Origin: Bacillota bacterium
GTDB lineage: Bacteria > Bacillota > Clostridia > Christensenellales > Aristaeellaceae
Assembly (NCBI GenBank): GCA_023459275.1
Contig: JAEWVC010000074.1
Location: 7,597 to 71,596, forward strand
Reading direction: 5' to 3'
DNA: 64,000 nt
The translations under genes were made by a program, and so were the position numbers. The notes beneath the pieces were generated by a model. It worked only from the letters and a program-made list of their open reading frames with translations. It had not been told where the DNA came from and made no database searches. This document shows positions 1 to 9,878 of the stretch, in pieces (the first letter of the stretch is position 1; each line of letters starts with the position of its first letter).

Positions 1-2120
1 CGGAGCAGCCCCTGAAGGGGTGCCCTGGATCGGTCTGTCAGTTCTTCCTTGGATAGGTAGAGCCAGGACAGCTCATCCAGGCTTCGTATTTTGAGCCGCC
101 TGAAGGGACAGATTCTTTCCCAGGCTTCCTCCGGAGCAAGGAGCACGCTGTTTTTCCGGCTGGCTTCCTGGAACACGCCGGACAGCGTATTTTCCAAGTT
201 CCTCCGCCAGGCAATCAGCCAGCCCCCCTCCGGCATGTCCCCGGGGGCATCGGCCCACAGCAGGGGCAAAAAGCCGGTGAGGGCGTCCGTTACCGCGCCT
301 TCCCTGGCGATGCGGGCCATGGGGTTCAGGGCGGCAAATACGCTGTTTTTGAGTCGCTTGTCATCTGTTTGAAGCATGTCAGTGAGCGTTTTCTGCTCAA
401 TTTCCTCAAGGGTGCATACGCCTCTTTGGCCCCGCGCTTTCAAAAGGAGCAGAACCGTTTCCCGCGTCTCCCCGCTCACCGGCCAGCCGAAATACCCGCA
501 GGCCTGAAGAAACCGGCTAAGGGGCAGGATCTTTTCCTCCTGCTGATCCCTTGCCGCCCTGTTGAAGGCACCTGTGAGCAGCGCATTCAATTCTTCCCTT
601 TGCGGGGCGGAGCGAATCGCCTCCCGCATAGGGTAGATGCTTTCCGCATCGCCCTGCTTTCCCAGCCAGCCCGCCACATACCCGCTAAGAAGGGCGCCCA
701 GGCGCTGCTTCCATGCCGTGCCGGCAGGGTCGGCGTACAGCTTTAGCAGCGCGGAGACCGGCTCGGCCCAGAAGGGCTGGCCATAGGATGGTTCCCCAAG
801 GCCGGCCGCGGTGCAATCCAGAAAAAGCTCCGGGTCGCTGCCGCCTAAAGATCGCAACAGCGCAAGGTCCGTCCATAGGCCGTACAGCGGAAAGGAACCG
901 CTCTTTTCCCCGCCGGCTGGCAGCGCCAGGACCTGCGTATAATCGTTTTTCAGCTCCGTAGAATCGCCGGCGGCCTCCTGCACGAGGGAGAACGCCTTGC
1001 GGGCCGGCATTTCGTATGTACCCGGCTGCACCAGGGACTTTTCTTCTAAGCGCGCCCAGGCGCCTATCAGGTCGGTTTCCAGGGGGGCAAGCAGCATGCG
1101 CCGTTCCCTGGCGTCGATCCCGGGATAGCTCTGCCCGATCACCTGATCCAGGCGCTGCCAGTCCTTGAGCGCTTCCGAAAGCTCCCGGGCAGTCAGCGGC
1201 TGCGCGTGGATCAGCCGGTGTGCATGGAACAGCAGCCAGGCCACCTCAAAATCCGCGGCCAGGAGCGTATACGGCTTTGCGCTGTGAAGCTTCCAATAGT
1301 AGGACAGATGGCCTTCCCGGTCGTTTTTAAGCGCCTGGCCCAGGTCCCGCCACTGGGTGTCTCCCAGCATCTGATAGCTGCCCGCGCCGGGATGATATCC
1401 GCCCTTCATGCTGAAATCCCGGCCGTCCGGCAGGGAAATGATCAGGGCCGCGCTGCCGCTCAGTTTGATCCCGCTGTCATAGAAGCTGCCGATGCTCACC
1501 GAAACAGTATGCCGCACCGATGGCGGGAGTAGCGGCAGCAGCGCCTTGTTTAGAAACGCGCGCCCGGTGTCCAGCGTGGCGGCCCCCTGCATCTGCATGG
1601 CCAGTTCCAGCCGCAGGGGTGTGTAACTGTTTCCCAGCAGCTTTCTGAAGCTGTTGTACCACACGTCGGCCAGCAGCGCCGCCAGCATGTCCTCCGGCAG
1701 TTCCGGCGGTTCGCAGCTATCGGGTTCTGGAAGCGTGACCTCCATCACATCCAGCGTCTCATGGCCGGAACCGTTTTCCCGGTCCAGGCTCAGAAAGGTG
1801 GCCGCGTCCATGAAATCCAGGTACAGCATCCGTCCGGGGGCCTCAAGGTACCGCTCCAGCTCCCCGGAGCTGTCGGGCAGTTTCAGCTCCAGGTATTCCG
1901 TATACCCAAAGGGGCGGCCTTCCACCACCCACTGGGAGGATATCAATACCGGCTGGCCGTACTTAACGCATTGCATCTCCAGGATCGGGCGGTGCTCCAG
2001 CGTATCGGAAGCACGGTGGCCGCCGATCCAGGTGGCGCTGAAGGGAGCGTTGGGCGCCGTCGCGGTAAAGGCGTACCCCGCGTATTTCCCTCTGCCAACA
2101 ATGAGCGGATAGGCTTTCAT
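1..2120 (-). CDS. Large GTPase-associated protein (GAP1-like), C-terminus cut by window edge
   Basis: The frame is open without a stop from the ATG at 2120 to the left edge (706 codons), preceded by an excellent AGGAGG site. The first ~120 residues (MKAYPLIVGRGKYAGYAF...) are beta-rich. Around residues 150-225 lies a helical stretch ending in a Leu-Pro-...-Arg-...-Val-Ser pattern (LLPLLPPSVRHTVSVSIGSF). From memory this resembles the N-terminal region of the Pfam families called GTPase-associated protein 1 (GAP1-N), which are coded beside double-GTPase-type proteins. The rest is mostly helical with no motif I recognise. It is the last visible gene of the vWA/tubulin-like/GTPase run, 65 bp after the GTPase gene. 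The family call is tentative; the reading frame itself is secure. Its substrate or effector role is unknown. Confidence 0.6.
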   Translation of the reverse strand, partial: MKAYPLIVGRGKYAGYAFTATAPNAPFSATWIGGHRASDTLEHRPILEMQCVKYGQPVLISSQWVVEGRPFGYTEYLELKLPDSSGELERYLEAPGRMLYLDFMDAATFLSLDRENGSGHETLDVMEVTLPEPDSCEPPELPEDMLAALLADVWYNSFRKLLGNSYTPLRLELAMQMQGAATLDTGRAFLNKALLPLLPPSVRHTVSVSIGSFYDSGIKLSGSAALIISLPDGRDFSMKGGYHPGAGSYQMLGDTQWRDLGQALKNDREGHLSYYWKLHSAKPYTLLAADFEVAWLLFHAHRLIHAQPLTARELSEALKDWQRLDQVIGQSYPGIDARERRMLLAPLETDLIGAWARLEEKSLVQPGTYEMPARKAFSLVQEAAGDSTELKNDYTQVLALPAGGEKSGSFPLYGLWTDLALLRSLGGSDPELFLDCTAAGLGEPSYGQPFWAEPVSALLKLYADPAGTAWKQRLGALLSGYVAGWLGKQGDAESIYPMREAIRSAPQREELNALLTGAFNRAARDQQEEKILPLSRFLQACGYFGWPVSGETRETVLLLLKARGQRGVCTLEEIEQKTLTDMLQTDDKRLKNSVFAALNPMARIAREGAVTDALTGFLPLLWADAPGDMPEGGWLIAWRRNLENTLSGVFQEASRKNSVLLAPEEAWERICPFRRLKIRSLDELSWLYLSKEELTDRSRAPLQGLL

Positions 2121-2185
2121 GAATAGCCTCCTCCTGTTTCAATGGATGGACGGCGAGCCCTTTTCTTTGCCGCATGCGCGCTGGT

Positions 2186-3715
2186 TCAGGCGTCTTTTGC
2201 CGGCAGCAGGCCGCACTGGCCCAGGATGCAAAGCAGCGGCTCCAGCAGCCGGTATCCCAGCATATTCACGTTCTGGTTTTCCCCCTGTATCCCCGAGGGC
2301 ATGATGAACTTTCTTTCAGCGTTGTTCCAGGTGCGGATGGAACAGCACAGCGTCGTAATGTTTACTTCCCTTGCGTGATCCAGCACGGAATCCAGGCTGG
2401 GCGCGTAAGCTTCGTAATTCAGCTGCCTGGTAATAGCCCCGCTTACCTGCAGGCTGAGCTGGTTGATCCATTCCAGATCGATGGCATTCGCATGCTGCTC
2501 ACGAAGGTCTTCCTTATCCATGTAAGGGTACATCCCTCTTTGGATCCGGTAGTCCGGCCCCTCTCCGTAAATAAGGTCCAGCTTGGTAAGCGTCATTGCG
2601 ATCTGGCACAGTTTTTTGAATTCGGACAGGCGCGGCTTGATTTTGTCCAGCGTCCTGTTAAACTGCTGGTCGCAAACATCCATATGCAGGCCCTGCTCCT
2701 CAACCTTGTGCACATCTTCCTTAAGCACGCCGGTAAACTGGCAAGGGTCCATCATCAGGATCGCGCCTATGGCATCCCGCAGTGCGGTAAAGTCGTCCAG
2801 GAAATGGCCGTCGTTCATTGCCTCGCCCGGGCAGTCGTTGATCACCAGGAAGAAAGGGGCATACCCCCCTTTTGGGCGGACGGTGACCACGATGGGGAAC
2901 ACCACCTGGATCATGTCCTTTTTCATCAGGAGCGTAGCCGGCACCACATTGGCTTTCAGGCAGTTGACGAGATAGTCGAAATACCGCGCGCTTTCCTCGC
3001 CGATAACGCAGTCGCTGACCAGTCCTGCCGGCATGCCGACGCCGGAAGCCAGCTGATGCGCCGCAAGCGTCATGTAGGTGGTTTTCCCTGCGCGGGTGCT
3101 GCCCAGCATCACTACCCGGTGCATGGGGTACAGGCCCACGTTTTCCGGCAGCATGCAGTGGCAGTGGGGGCAGGCCTTTGTCCGAAGGCGGCTTGTGGCA
3201 TCACCGGAAAAGGTGGGCCTATCGCTTGTGGCGTGCTCCTGTTCGCGGTCAAAGAGGCCGTTCTTCCCTTCGCCTGACAGCTTTCCTTCCGCTTGGGCCT
3301 GCTCCGCAGCGGCGCCGCCGGTTTCCAGCATGGCAGGTGTCAGCCCGTTTTTCCTGTATACGGTAATTGTGCTGGGATATAGATCATGTTCAGTGCTGTT
3401 TTCGATCTTGATGGGCTTGGTGAAAGGCTTTTCTTTGGAATAATCCTTATGCCAGGGATGAAAGAAATACTTGGGGCGCCTGGCCATTTCAATGAAATCG
3501 CCCGACTTCAAAGCCACCCTGTCAAAGGGGATCATACCGGAAATAAATTTGGCGTATACAGGATCATACTGCTGATCGTCCATCACACGGTCGCCGTCAA
3601 AATCGCAAAACAGCAATTCTTCCGGCCGGAAAGGCTTGCCGCAGTAAGGGCAGCAAATCTCTTGTGGTTTCTTTTCCCTTTTCCAAAACACGTTTAGCAA
3701 TCCCCCGTCATGCAA
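2186..3715 (-). CDS. TRAFAC-type GTPase with split zinc ribbon
   Basis: About 509 residues. Walker A is GSTRAGKTT (residues ~205-213), a Walker B/G3-like DCPGE is at ~294-298, and a TKLD guanine-specificity motif at ~377-380, so it should bind GTP. Two cysteine knuckles, CPYC near residue 22 and CPHC near residue 182, are separated by ~155 residues and probably form one zinc ribbon interrupted by an insertion. Such proteins are annotated as TRAFAC-clade or double-GTPase (DO-GTPase2-like) and occur beside tubulin-like and vWA proteins. The TTG at 3715 has a GGAAGGA site about 10 bases upstream and overlaps the previous gene by 22 bases; TTG at 3700 and GTG at 3691 are alternatives. No transmembrane segment is seen. 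The cellular role is not known; it is likely the switch of the cluster. Confidence 0.75.
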   Translation of the reverse strand: MHDGGLLNVFWKREKKPQEICCPYCGKPFRPEELLFCDFDGDRVMDDQQYDPVYAKFISGMIPFDRVALKSGDFIEMARRPKYFFHPWHKDYSKEKPFTKPIKIENSTEHDLYPSTITVYRKNGLTPAMLETGGAAAEQAQAEGKLSGEGKNGLFDREQEHATSDRPTFSGDATSRLRTKACPHCHCMLPENVGLYPMHRVVMLGSTRAGKTTYMTLAAHQLASGVGMPAGLVSDCVIGEESARYFDYLVNCLKANVVPATLLMKKDMIQVVFPIVVTVRPKGGYAPFFLVINDCPGEAMNDGHFLDDFTALRDAIGAILMMDPCQFTGVLKEDVHKVEEQGLHMDVCDQQFNRTLDKIKPRLSEFKKLCQIAMTLTKLDLIYGEGPDYRIQRGMYPYMDKEDLREQHANAIDLEWINQLSLQVSGAITRQLNYEAYAPSLDSVLDHAREVNITTLCCSIRTWNNAERKFIMPSGIQGENQNVNMLGYRLLEPLLCILGQCGLLPAKDA

Positions 3716-6216
3716 ATTTCAACGTATCCTTCCAGGGCTCCCCGGCCTTCCAGGGTGATTGCCGCGTCCTCGTCCACATAGACGGGGCCCAAGGCATAGT
3801 CGTGATCCATGGAAAGAATGCCAAATAGATCGTAAACAAACGTCCTGCGCCCTTTGGTGATCTGCAGCAGGATACTGCTTTCCTTTGCGGCCGTCAGGCC
3901 GCTTCCGGACAGCTTGCAAAACCTGGCCTGCAGCACACCCTCATTAAGCGGCAGCCTTACTTTTCGGCGGTCTTTGCGCAAATCCACGTCCAGACGCAGT
4001 TTTTTTCCCGTCACAAGCACCGTGGCTGTCACGCCGCCGCAGTCCAAGGCGATGGGGAACCTCCCGTAAGGGATGCTGGATTCGTCCAGGGGATGGCGCG
4101 CGCCGTGCTGCATCCAGGTGCTGAAGGAAACCAATTCCCGTTTGTCTTCGTAGCGTATTTCCGTCCGCTGCTCATGGCTCCCCATCCATTTCCAGTAAAG
4201 CCACCATCTGCCCTCCCCCTCTACCAGGCTGACATTCCAGGGATTTTCAGTGGTTGTGGCTTTTTGGGGTTCTTTGGCAGCGGCAGCCTCCGGGCTCTTG
4301 ACGGATTGGATGTCGGGCAGTTCTCTCATCTCATAGGGCTTGAACATCTTCAGCGTGAGCAGATCACTGACCTCCCCCAAGGGTACAAAGGTAACACGCT
4401 CGATCAGGTCGCCCGGGATGGCGGCAAAACCTGCGCCGCCGCCGTCGGGAAGCGCGTCCAACACCTCCTGGGGGACAAGGAAAACGTGCCGTGGCGTCTG
4501 GGGGGCGATATTCATAGGCAATTCGGCCAGCAGCGTGCCGTCGTTGTAAGCCGTGTGGTCAACGATTTTTTCTTTTAGCGCCATGGGCTTCGTGCCTGTG
4601 ATGAAAGCTCGCGCAAAGCTCTCGCGGTCCGGCATGGCGCGGCGGAGCATTTCATCATACAGCGCCTGCCAGCTTTTCTCCGTCAATTCCGGATCGTAGA
4701 TCGTCTGCTCGGCATCGTGATAGCAGGTAAGCTCGTTCACTTGCTGGCGGTGGGTGCGGCTGCTGATCTCCTCGCAATACCTTTGGCAAAGGTTTGTCAG
4801 CACCGCTTCCTCCGCCTCCGCCAGGCGGTGCCTGCCCAGCAGCGCCTTTCTGCGCGCCGTGAGGCGGGCCATCTCCGCCATAAGTACGGCGCACTGCTCC
4901 CTGAGCAGTTTGAGCCTTGCGGCCATGCCCCTTATGAGACAGAGCTCCTGATAGTCCGGCAGCAGCGCCTTCAGGCACCGCAGGTTATAGCTTGCCTTGC
5001 TTTCCAGAAACTTGGGCCCGTCCGGCAGGTAAGCGTTCCGCCACCGGCGGGCCAGCCATTCCTCAGGGCTGTCGATGTCCTTTAAGCGCTTGTCCGCGCC
5101 AACCCAGGTGCTGTGGACCGCCTTGCCGATGGAACCGTCTGCCTGAAGCAGCTGGATCAGGCCGTCCAACTGGGGATAGCTTTTCAAACGGCTGCGGACG
5201 CCCGCCGCCCAGCGGTCTGCCCATAGGCCGCTTTCGTCCCTTGTAAACATGCGGTCCTTGTTCACCTGATCGAAGCAAAGGACAAGCTGTTCCATGGAAA
5301 GCTCGCTTTTTTCAAGGCCTACCGCCGCCAGGTCGCCAAGCTGGGGCAATTCCGCCTCCATGCCTTTGCGCAAGGCGTCAAGCAGGGATTCCTCGCCGGT
5401 GACGCTTTCCAAACGCATATCCCGCGTGCTGAGGGCTTCCCAGCCTTCCGCTATGCTGATAGGCCTGGATGCCCAGTTTTCCAGCGCATCCGCCACCGCG
5501 TGGCGCAGCAGCCGGTTGATTTCATAGGTGGAGCCGTTGATCTTGCCAAAGCGCATGGTGTACAGTTTTCGCTCGATCAAGTGGGTGTCGTATGCTGCCA
5601 GCAGGCCCAGGGGAAAAGCTTCCTGCTGCTGATTTTTGGTTTCGTAGGATTGCATGCCGTTTTCATGGCGCTCGGACAGTATCAAAAAATGGTCAAATTC
5701 CAGAAAACCGGCCTTGACTTGCTCCGGCTGATCCGGTTCCCGCAGCCAGCTGGCCTGCGCGGAATGCCGGGCGGCATCCTCCTCCGTCAGGTAGCACAGT
5801 ACGCTTTTTAGGGCACAATTGACCACGGCCAAGTATTCCCTTGCCTCCCGCAGGAAGCGGATCACCGTCTGCGCGGGCACCTGGCTGCCCCGCACCACAA
5901 AGGCAATGTACATCTGCCCATATTGTATGCCGCGGCCCATAAGCGCCGCGGCGCGGTTCATAATATCCTTGTGCCTGTCCCGCACGATGGCGGCAAACTG
6001 GCGGTCCCCGATGCTGTCAAGCGTGTAGGCGGGCTGCAGCAGATCGTCCTCCCGGAACGCCGGCCTGTTTTCATCGCTTATCAGGCAGACCGCCTGCATC
6101 AAAGGCAGGTAGTCCTTGTCCACATGATCCTTCAGGGAGGAAATCATGTGCTCCGCTTCTTTGGCGGCACCATCGCCCACAAGAACGATCAAAGAAGGCA
6201 TTTTAGGCGTAAACAT
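3694..6216 (-). CDS. 840-residue protein of unknown family in the tubulin-like/vWA cluster
   Basis: I do not recognise this family. The N-terminus (PSLIVLVGDGA) looks like the first strand and loop of a nucleotide-binding or Rossmann-like fold, and the first ~150 residues alternate strands and helices. Residues ~400-530 are strongly helical, rich in Leu, Glu, Arg and Ala, and could form a coiled coil. The last ~200 residues are beta-rich with many Trp and Tyr, like a sandwich domain. No signal peptide or membrane segment is visible. The ATG at 6216 has an AGGAGA site. It sits 107 bp after the tubulin-like gene and overlaps the GTPase gene, so the three are probably translated together. It may be an adaptor between the two GTPases; that is inference from position only. 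Confidence 0.7.
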   Translation of the reverse strand: MFTPKMPSLIVLVGDGAAKEAEHMISSLKDHVDKDYLPLMQAVCLISDENRPAFREDDLLQPAYTLDSIGDRQFAAIVRDRHKDIMNRAAALMGRGIQYGQMYIAFVVRGSQVPAQTVIRFLREAREYLAVVNCALKSVLCYLTEEDAARHSAQASWLREPDQPEQVKAGFLEFDHFLILSERHENGMQSYETKNQQQEAFPLGLLAAYDTHLIERKLYTMRFGKINGSTYEINRLLRHAVADALENWASRPISIAEGWEALSTRDMRLESVTGEESLLDALRKGMEAELPQLGDLAAVGLEKSELSMEQLVLCFDQVNKDRMFTRDESGLWADRWAAGVRSRLKSYPQLDGLIQLLQADGSIGKAVHSTWVGADKRLKDIDSPEEWLARRWRNAYLPDGPKFLESKASYNLRCLKALLPDYQELCLIRGMAARLKLLREQCAVLMAEMARLTARRKALLGRHRLAEAEEAVLTNLCQRYCEEISSRTHRQQVNELTCYHDAEQTIYDPELTEKSWQALYDEMLRRAMPDRESFARAFITGTKPMALKEKIVDHTAYNDGTLLAELPMNIAPQTPRHVFLVPQEVLDALPDGGGAGFAAIPGDLIERVTFVPLGEVSDLLTLKMFKPYEMRELPDIQSVKSPEAAAAKEPQKATTTENPWNVSLVEGEGRWWLYWKWMGSHEQRTEIRYEDKRELVSFSTWMQHGARHPLDESSIPYGRFPIALDCGGVTATVLVTGKKLRLDVDLRKDRRKVRLPLNEGVLQARFCKLSGSGLTAAKESSILLQITKGRRTFVYDLFGILSMDHDYALGPVYVDEDAAITLEGRGALEGYVEICMTGDC

Positions 6217-6323
6217 AGGGATTCTCCTTTGGTATAAACGCTGCGGTCAGCCCTTGGGCGCACACCTGGGACCGCGGAGAGCCCGGCATGAATCCGGCCC
6301 CTCCGCGGCACCCCGGGCCGGGA

Positions 6324-9300
6324 TCAAATCAGGAAGACCTTGGCTTCCTGAAGCATGGCTGTCATCAGCTCGGCGCCCTGCTCCCGCACGGCACGGCTGA
6401 CGCCGCTCTTGTCATAGAGGATCTTATCGGGCGTGGCCAGGTACTTGTCCCGGAAATCCTTTGCCTGCTGCTGCGCTGCCTGGTATTCCTCCTCCGGCAG
6501 CGCCTCGATCTCCTCCATCAGCTTCTGCACCCTGTCCATCAGATAGCGGCGGTCATTGCTGTCCACGCGGCCATCGTCCCCGGAAAGGATCTGCATCAGC
6601 ACCAGTTCTTTGCAGAAGCCGTACAGGTCCATTTCGGTGGCTTTGAGCATGTTGGTGCCCAGCAGCTTTACCTTCAGCCCGTGCACGTTCACAAATTCGA
6701 TGGTGGTCCTGCCCCAGCTGAAGAAGCCGAACAGGCACATGTGCATAAAGGGCTTTACGAAATCCAAAACGGAGTTTTGTTCCTCAATCCGCCTTCTGAT
6801 AGGCGTAAGCACCTGCTCGATGTAGCTATACATCACAAGCTGCTTGTTCATCTGCTCCACAAGATCGGGATGCTGGGTGGCCAGCACATATTTGGCAACG
6901 GCAATGTGAGCCGCCAGGAGCGCCTTGGAGGCGCGCTCCTTCTCCGCACTGGTGCCATCGTTGGGGGTTATGCCAAGGTGCATGACATTGGCGAAGATGT
7001 CGGCAAAATTGCGGTATTTCACCGGCACGGGATCGCCGTCATTGCGAAGCGCTTCCAGCGCATCAGCCCGTTCCAGGTCTGTCAGCTTGGGATCGCGTAC
7101 AATTGCGTCCGCCCTTTCCCGAAGCACTTCCGGCTCCATAATGGTTCCGTCGGTGTTCTTTTTGATGCGTACGTACAGCACATCTCCCGTGGGCTGGGAG
7201 ATAAGCGTTGCGAACTTTGTTTTCAGCGCTTCCTCCAGCATATTGCTCACCTGGTCGTCGGCGTGCTTCAAGCGGTCACTGGGCTTGTAGCCCAGCAGCA
7301 GATGGGGGATGGGGGAGGGAAGCTGGCTCCAGTCGTTGCGCAGCGAGGATTCACCCTGTTGGGTGCGCACCAGGTGGATGCCCATGGCCGTATTGTTTGC
7401 CAGCGCCCGCTCATATGCCGTTTCCAAATCGGAAAGGTTGGCGTAGCGGTACAGAGGCAGGCAGTTGTAGGTGTTCAGCCAGTAGATGCGGTCGTTGATC
7501 TTGGAATATTTGGGGGTGATGTGGTTCGCCTCGCCGTATTCCTTCAGGCCCGCCCTGACGATGGGCGCATCCTCGGGAACGGAGACATAGGAATATTTCA
7601 CAATGCCGTCGTCGTTGGCAACAAGTTTGAGCATGGTCTGCGCCGCTCTGGACAGATCGGGCATCAGGTGCTCCGTCATGTAATCGATTTTCTGCTGCAT
7701 GGTGGTGTTGGGCATGGTCATGTTCAGGATCTGATCCATGGTAACGCCGTTGATTTCCGCTCCCATATCGTTGATAAAGGCGTCCGCAGTGGCGAGGAAC
7801 TGCTCCCGAAGATCCTCCCAGCCCTCCAGTTGTCCGCCCGTGTCCAAGGAAACGGAGAAGCTTGCGTCCGTCATCTTCTGAAGAATGCTGATGGTGGTGG
7901 CATTCATGCTTCCGGCCGCGCTCAAGGCCTCCATTTGCTGATCCACATAGGCTTTCAGCCCGCTGAAGGTGATCATGTTGGCGCCGGCCACGGACTGCGC
8001 ATGGGTCAGCTTGTCCACACTTTGATTCAGATCCGTTGATACCTGCCTTACAAGGTCGCAGAAGGTGGGCAGGATCACGCTGCTGTAATCGGTGATCTTC
8101 ACCTTTATTTTCTTCAGTTCTTCCGCCACATACTTGGCCAGCAGGGAATCGCGCTTGTTGATGTACAGCTGTTCGCAGCCCTGGATGTAGCTGTCCGCCT
8201 TGCCCAGCATCTTCAGGGCCTTGGCCAGCGCGCTGATGTTGGCCATGTCCGGGAAAAGCGTGTTGGAGATATGGCTCATCTGTGCGGAAGCGGTGTTTTC
8301 GGCATTGTCCTTCTGGGCCAGCCACCAGGCGACAAACTTGTTGAATTTGGTGGCAAAGCCGTTTTCCGGGTTTTGAAGCATCTCTGAAACGGCGAAAGGC
8401 CCATAGGCGGGATCGTTGGCATACTTGCGCACCGCCGCCTCAAAGCGCTGGTAGATGGTATCCGCGCGCTCCTTGGCGAAATCCCTTACGGACATCTCAG
8501 CATCGTAGACGAAGGCGCGGTAGGGCTGGCAATGGATGGCGTCGTCGCCCAGCATGTTGATCACCGTGGCAAGGTCAAAGCCAGGCTCGCCGTGGAAGTA
8601 CGGCGGAAGCGGGCAGACGGCGTCAAACAGCGTGTACAGGTTCTCGTCCTGCGGGAGGATCTCCTCCAGGAAATCATCGGCCTTCCGCGTGCCCACAAGG
8701 GACGGCACCTTTTGGAGCTCCATTACCTTGTCGAAGGTGATCTTGGCCTCATAGACCACCATGTTGTCCTGCTGGGCCTCGGAGCTGGCAGCGCCTACGG
8801 ACATGTAGGCATAGTTGACGGGGTAGTTTTTATTCATGGCATTGGACTCATTGGTAACGTTCACGCCATGGGAGCGGTAACTGAAGGAGCCGCTGGTATC
8901 AGTGTTCTGCTCCGCAGCGAAGAAGTTCAGCAGGGATTCGGCCAGTATGTCCATGACTACGCTGTAGGCGTTCTTGATGTCTGTGCCGCCCTCCTTTCCC
9001 TCGCTCAGGAGCACCACATCATTGAAAGGGGGTGTTTCCCAGGTGTGGGAGATGCCTGTGGCGTAGGTCTGCTCCAGCACATACTTGTGTTGGTCCCAGT
9101 TCATCCAGAAATCCATTTCCTTCAGGGCGGCAAAGGCGTTCTTCTTCAGGCACTCCGTCAGCGCGGGCGTCGGCCTGTCCATATGGGATAGGTTCACTTC
9201 CGGCATGATGATGTAGGCCATAAGCTTTACATCCACACCTTTTTTATACTTGCCGATGACATAGCGGATCAGGTAGGCCATGTCCAGAAAAATGCCGGAA

Positions 9301-9839
9301 CCCGTGCCGCCGCCGATACCCGTGGCAAGCACGACCGTCAGATTTCCACTTTCCTCATGGCGGTCTACCTCCATAAGTTTTTTGATCACATCCCGGAGGC
9401 GCTCCACAATCAGGGCGGCGTTACGGAACAGCAGCAGGCGGCCGATCTGGCGGAAGCCGCCCGCGCCGTTTCCGGCCTTGAAGGGGGGGATCGACGTATC
9501 CCACCAGGCATTTTCCCAGGCCATCAGTCCGGCAGGGTTCTGGATCAGTTCGGCCATGTGGGGCATGTTCAGCTCCAGTTTGTCGCTCATGCTGAAATGG
9601 AGGTCCCCGATGCCCGCGGTGTTCAGGTGGCCAAGGTCCGTATCCACCGCCAGGTAGGCTGTGCGGGCCGGCTTGTCCAGCGTTTCGCCGTTGACCTCCG
9701 GCAGGATGAACCGGTCCTTGAACTTGCGCATGATGTGCAAAAGCGCGTCGGTGCCCGTGCCGCCCAGGCCGATGACAAGCAGCGGATCGTCAATCTTGGG
9801 TACCCGCTTGCTTTCCACGTGGAAATTCGCCATGTGCAT
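6324..9839 (-). CDS. Tubulin/FtsZ-like GTPase, very large (Tubulin_2-like)
   Basis: About 1171 residues. The N-terminal ~200 carry the FtsZ/tubulin nucleotide-binding loops in order: GLGGTGTDAL (24-33), AVDTD (64-68), GAGGFRQIGR (125-134) and the signature GIGGGTGSG (174-182). This matches the bacterial tubulin-like Pfam family Tubulin_2 rather than FtsZ, which is about a third of this length and starts differently. The remaining ~900 residues are mostly helical and unassigned. I could not find a clear T7-loop catalytic Asp motif, so polymer-coupled GTP hydrolysis is uncertain. Two starts are possible: ATG 9839 and ATG 9833. The GAAAGGGG site is better spaced for 9833. The gene follows the vWA gene by 39 bp. 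It is likely a cytoskeletal or scaffold GTPase of the cluster. Confidence 0.85.
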   Translation of the reverse strand: MHMANFHVESKRVPKIDDPLLVIGLGGTGTDALLHIMRKFKDRFILPEVNGETLDKPARTAYLAVDTDLGHLNTAGIGDLHFSMSDKLELNMPHMAELIQNPAGLMAWENAWWDTSIPPFKAGNGAGGFRQIGRLLLFRNAALIVERLRDVIKKLMEVDRHEESGNLTVVLATGIGGGTGSGIFLDMAYLIRYVIGKYKKGVDVKLMAYIIMPEVNLSHMDRPTPALTECLKKNAFAALKEMDFWMNWDQHKYVLEQTYATGISHTWETPPFNDVVLLSEGKEGGTDIKNAYSVVMDILAESLLNFFAAEQNTDTSGSFSYRSHGVNVTNESNAMNKNYPVNYAYMSVGAASSEAQQDNMVVYEAKITFDKVMELQKVPSLVGTRKADDFLEEILPQDENLYTLFDAVCPLPPYFHGEPGFDLATVINMLGDDAIHCQPYRAFVYDAEMSVRDFAKERADTIYQRFEAAVRKYANDPAYGPFAVSEMLQNPENGFATKFNKFVAWWLAQKDNAENTASAQMSHISNTLFPDMANISALAKALKMLGKADSYIQGCEQLYINKRDSLLAKYVAEELKKIKVKITDYSSVILPTFCDLVRQVSTDLNQSVDKLTHAQSVAGANMITFSGLKAYVDQQMEALSAAGSMNATTISILQKMTDASFSVSLDTGGQLEGWEDLREQFLATADAFINDMGAEINGVTMDQILNMTMPNTTMQQKIDYMTEHLMPDLSRAAQTMLKLVANDDGIVKYSYVSVPEDAPIVRAGLKEYGEANHITPKYSKINDRIYWLNTYNCLPLYRYANLSDLETAYERALANNTAMGIHLVRTQQGESSLRNDWSQLPSPIPHLLLGYKPSDRLKHADDQVSNMLEEALKTKFATLISQPTGDVLYVRIKKNTDGTIMEPEVLRERADAIVRDPKLTDLERADALEALRNDGDPVPVKYRNFADIFANVMHLGITPNDGTSAEKERASKALLAAHIAVAKYVLATQHPDLVEQMNKQLVMYSYIEQVLTPIRRRIEEQNSVLDFVKPFMHMCLFGFFSWGRTTIEFVNVHGLKVKLLGTNMLKATEMDLYGFCKELVLMQILSGDDGRVDSNDRRYLMDRVQKLMEEIEALPEEEYQAAQQQAKDFRDKYLATPDKILYDKSGVSRAVREQGAELMTAMLQEAKVFLI

Positions 9840-9878
9840 ACCCCTTTCGTATTTGGATGGAACTTTTTCTGTTGCAGG

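Noticed and set aside
6288..8039. Plus-strand open frame of 583 codons opposite the tubulin-like gene
   Set aside because: Same reason: antisense shadow of a well-supported gene, no ribosome-binding site or motifs.
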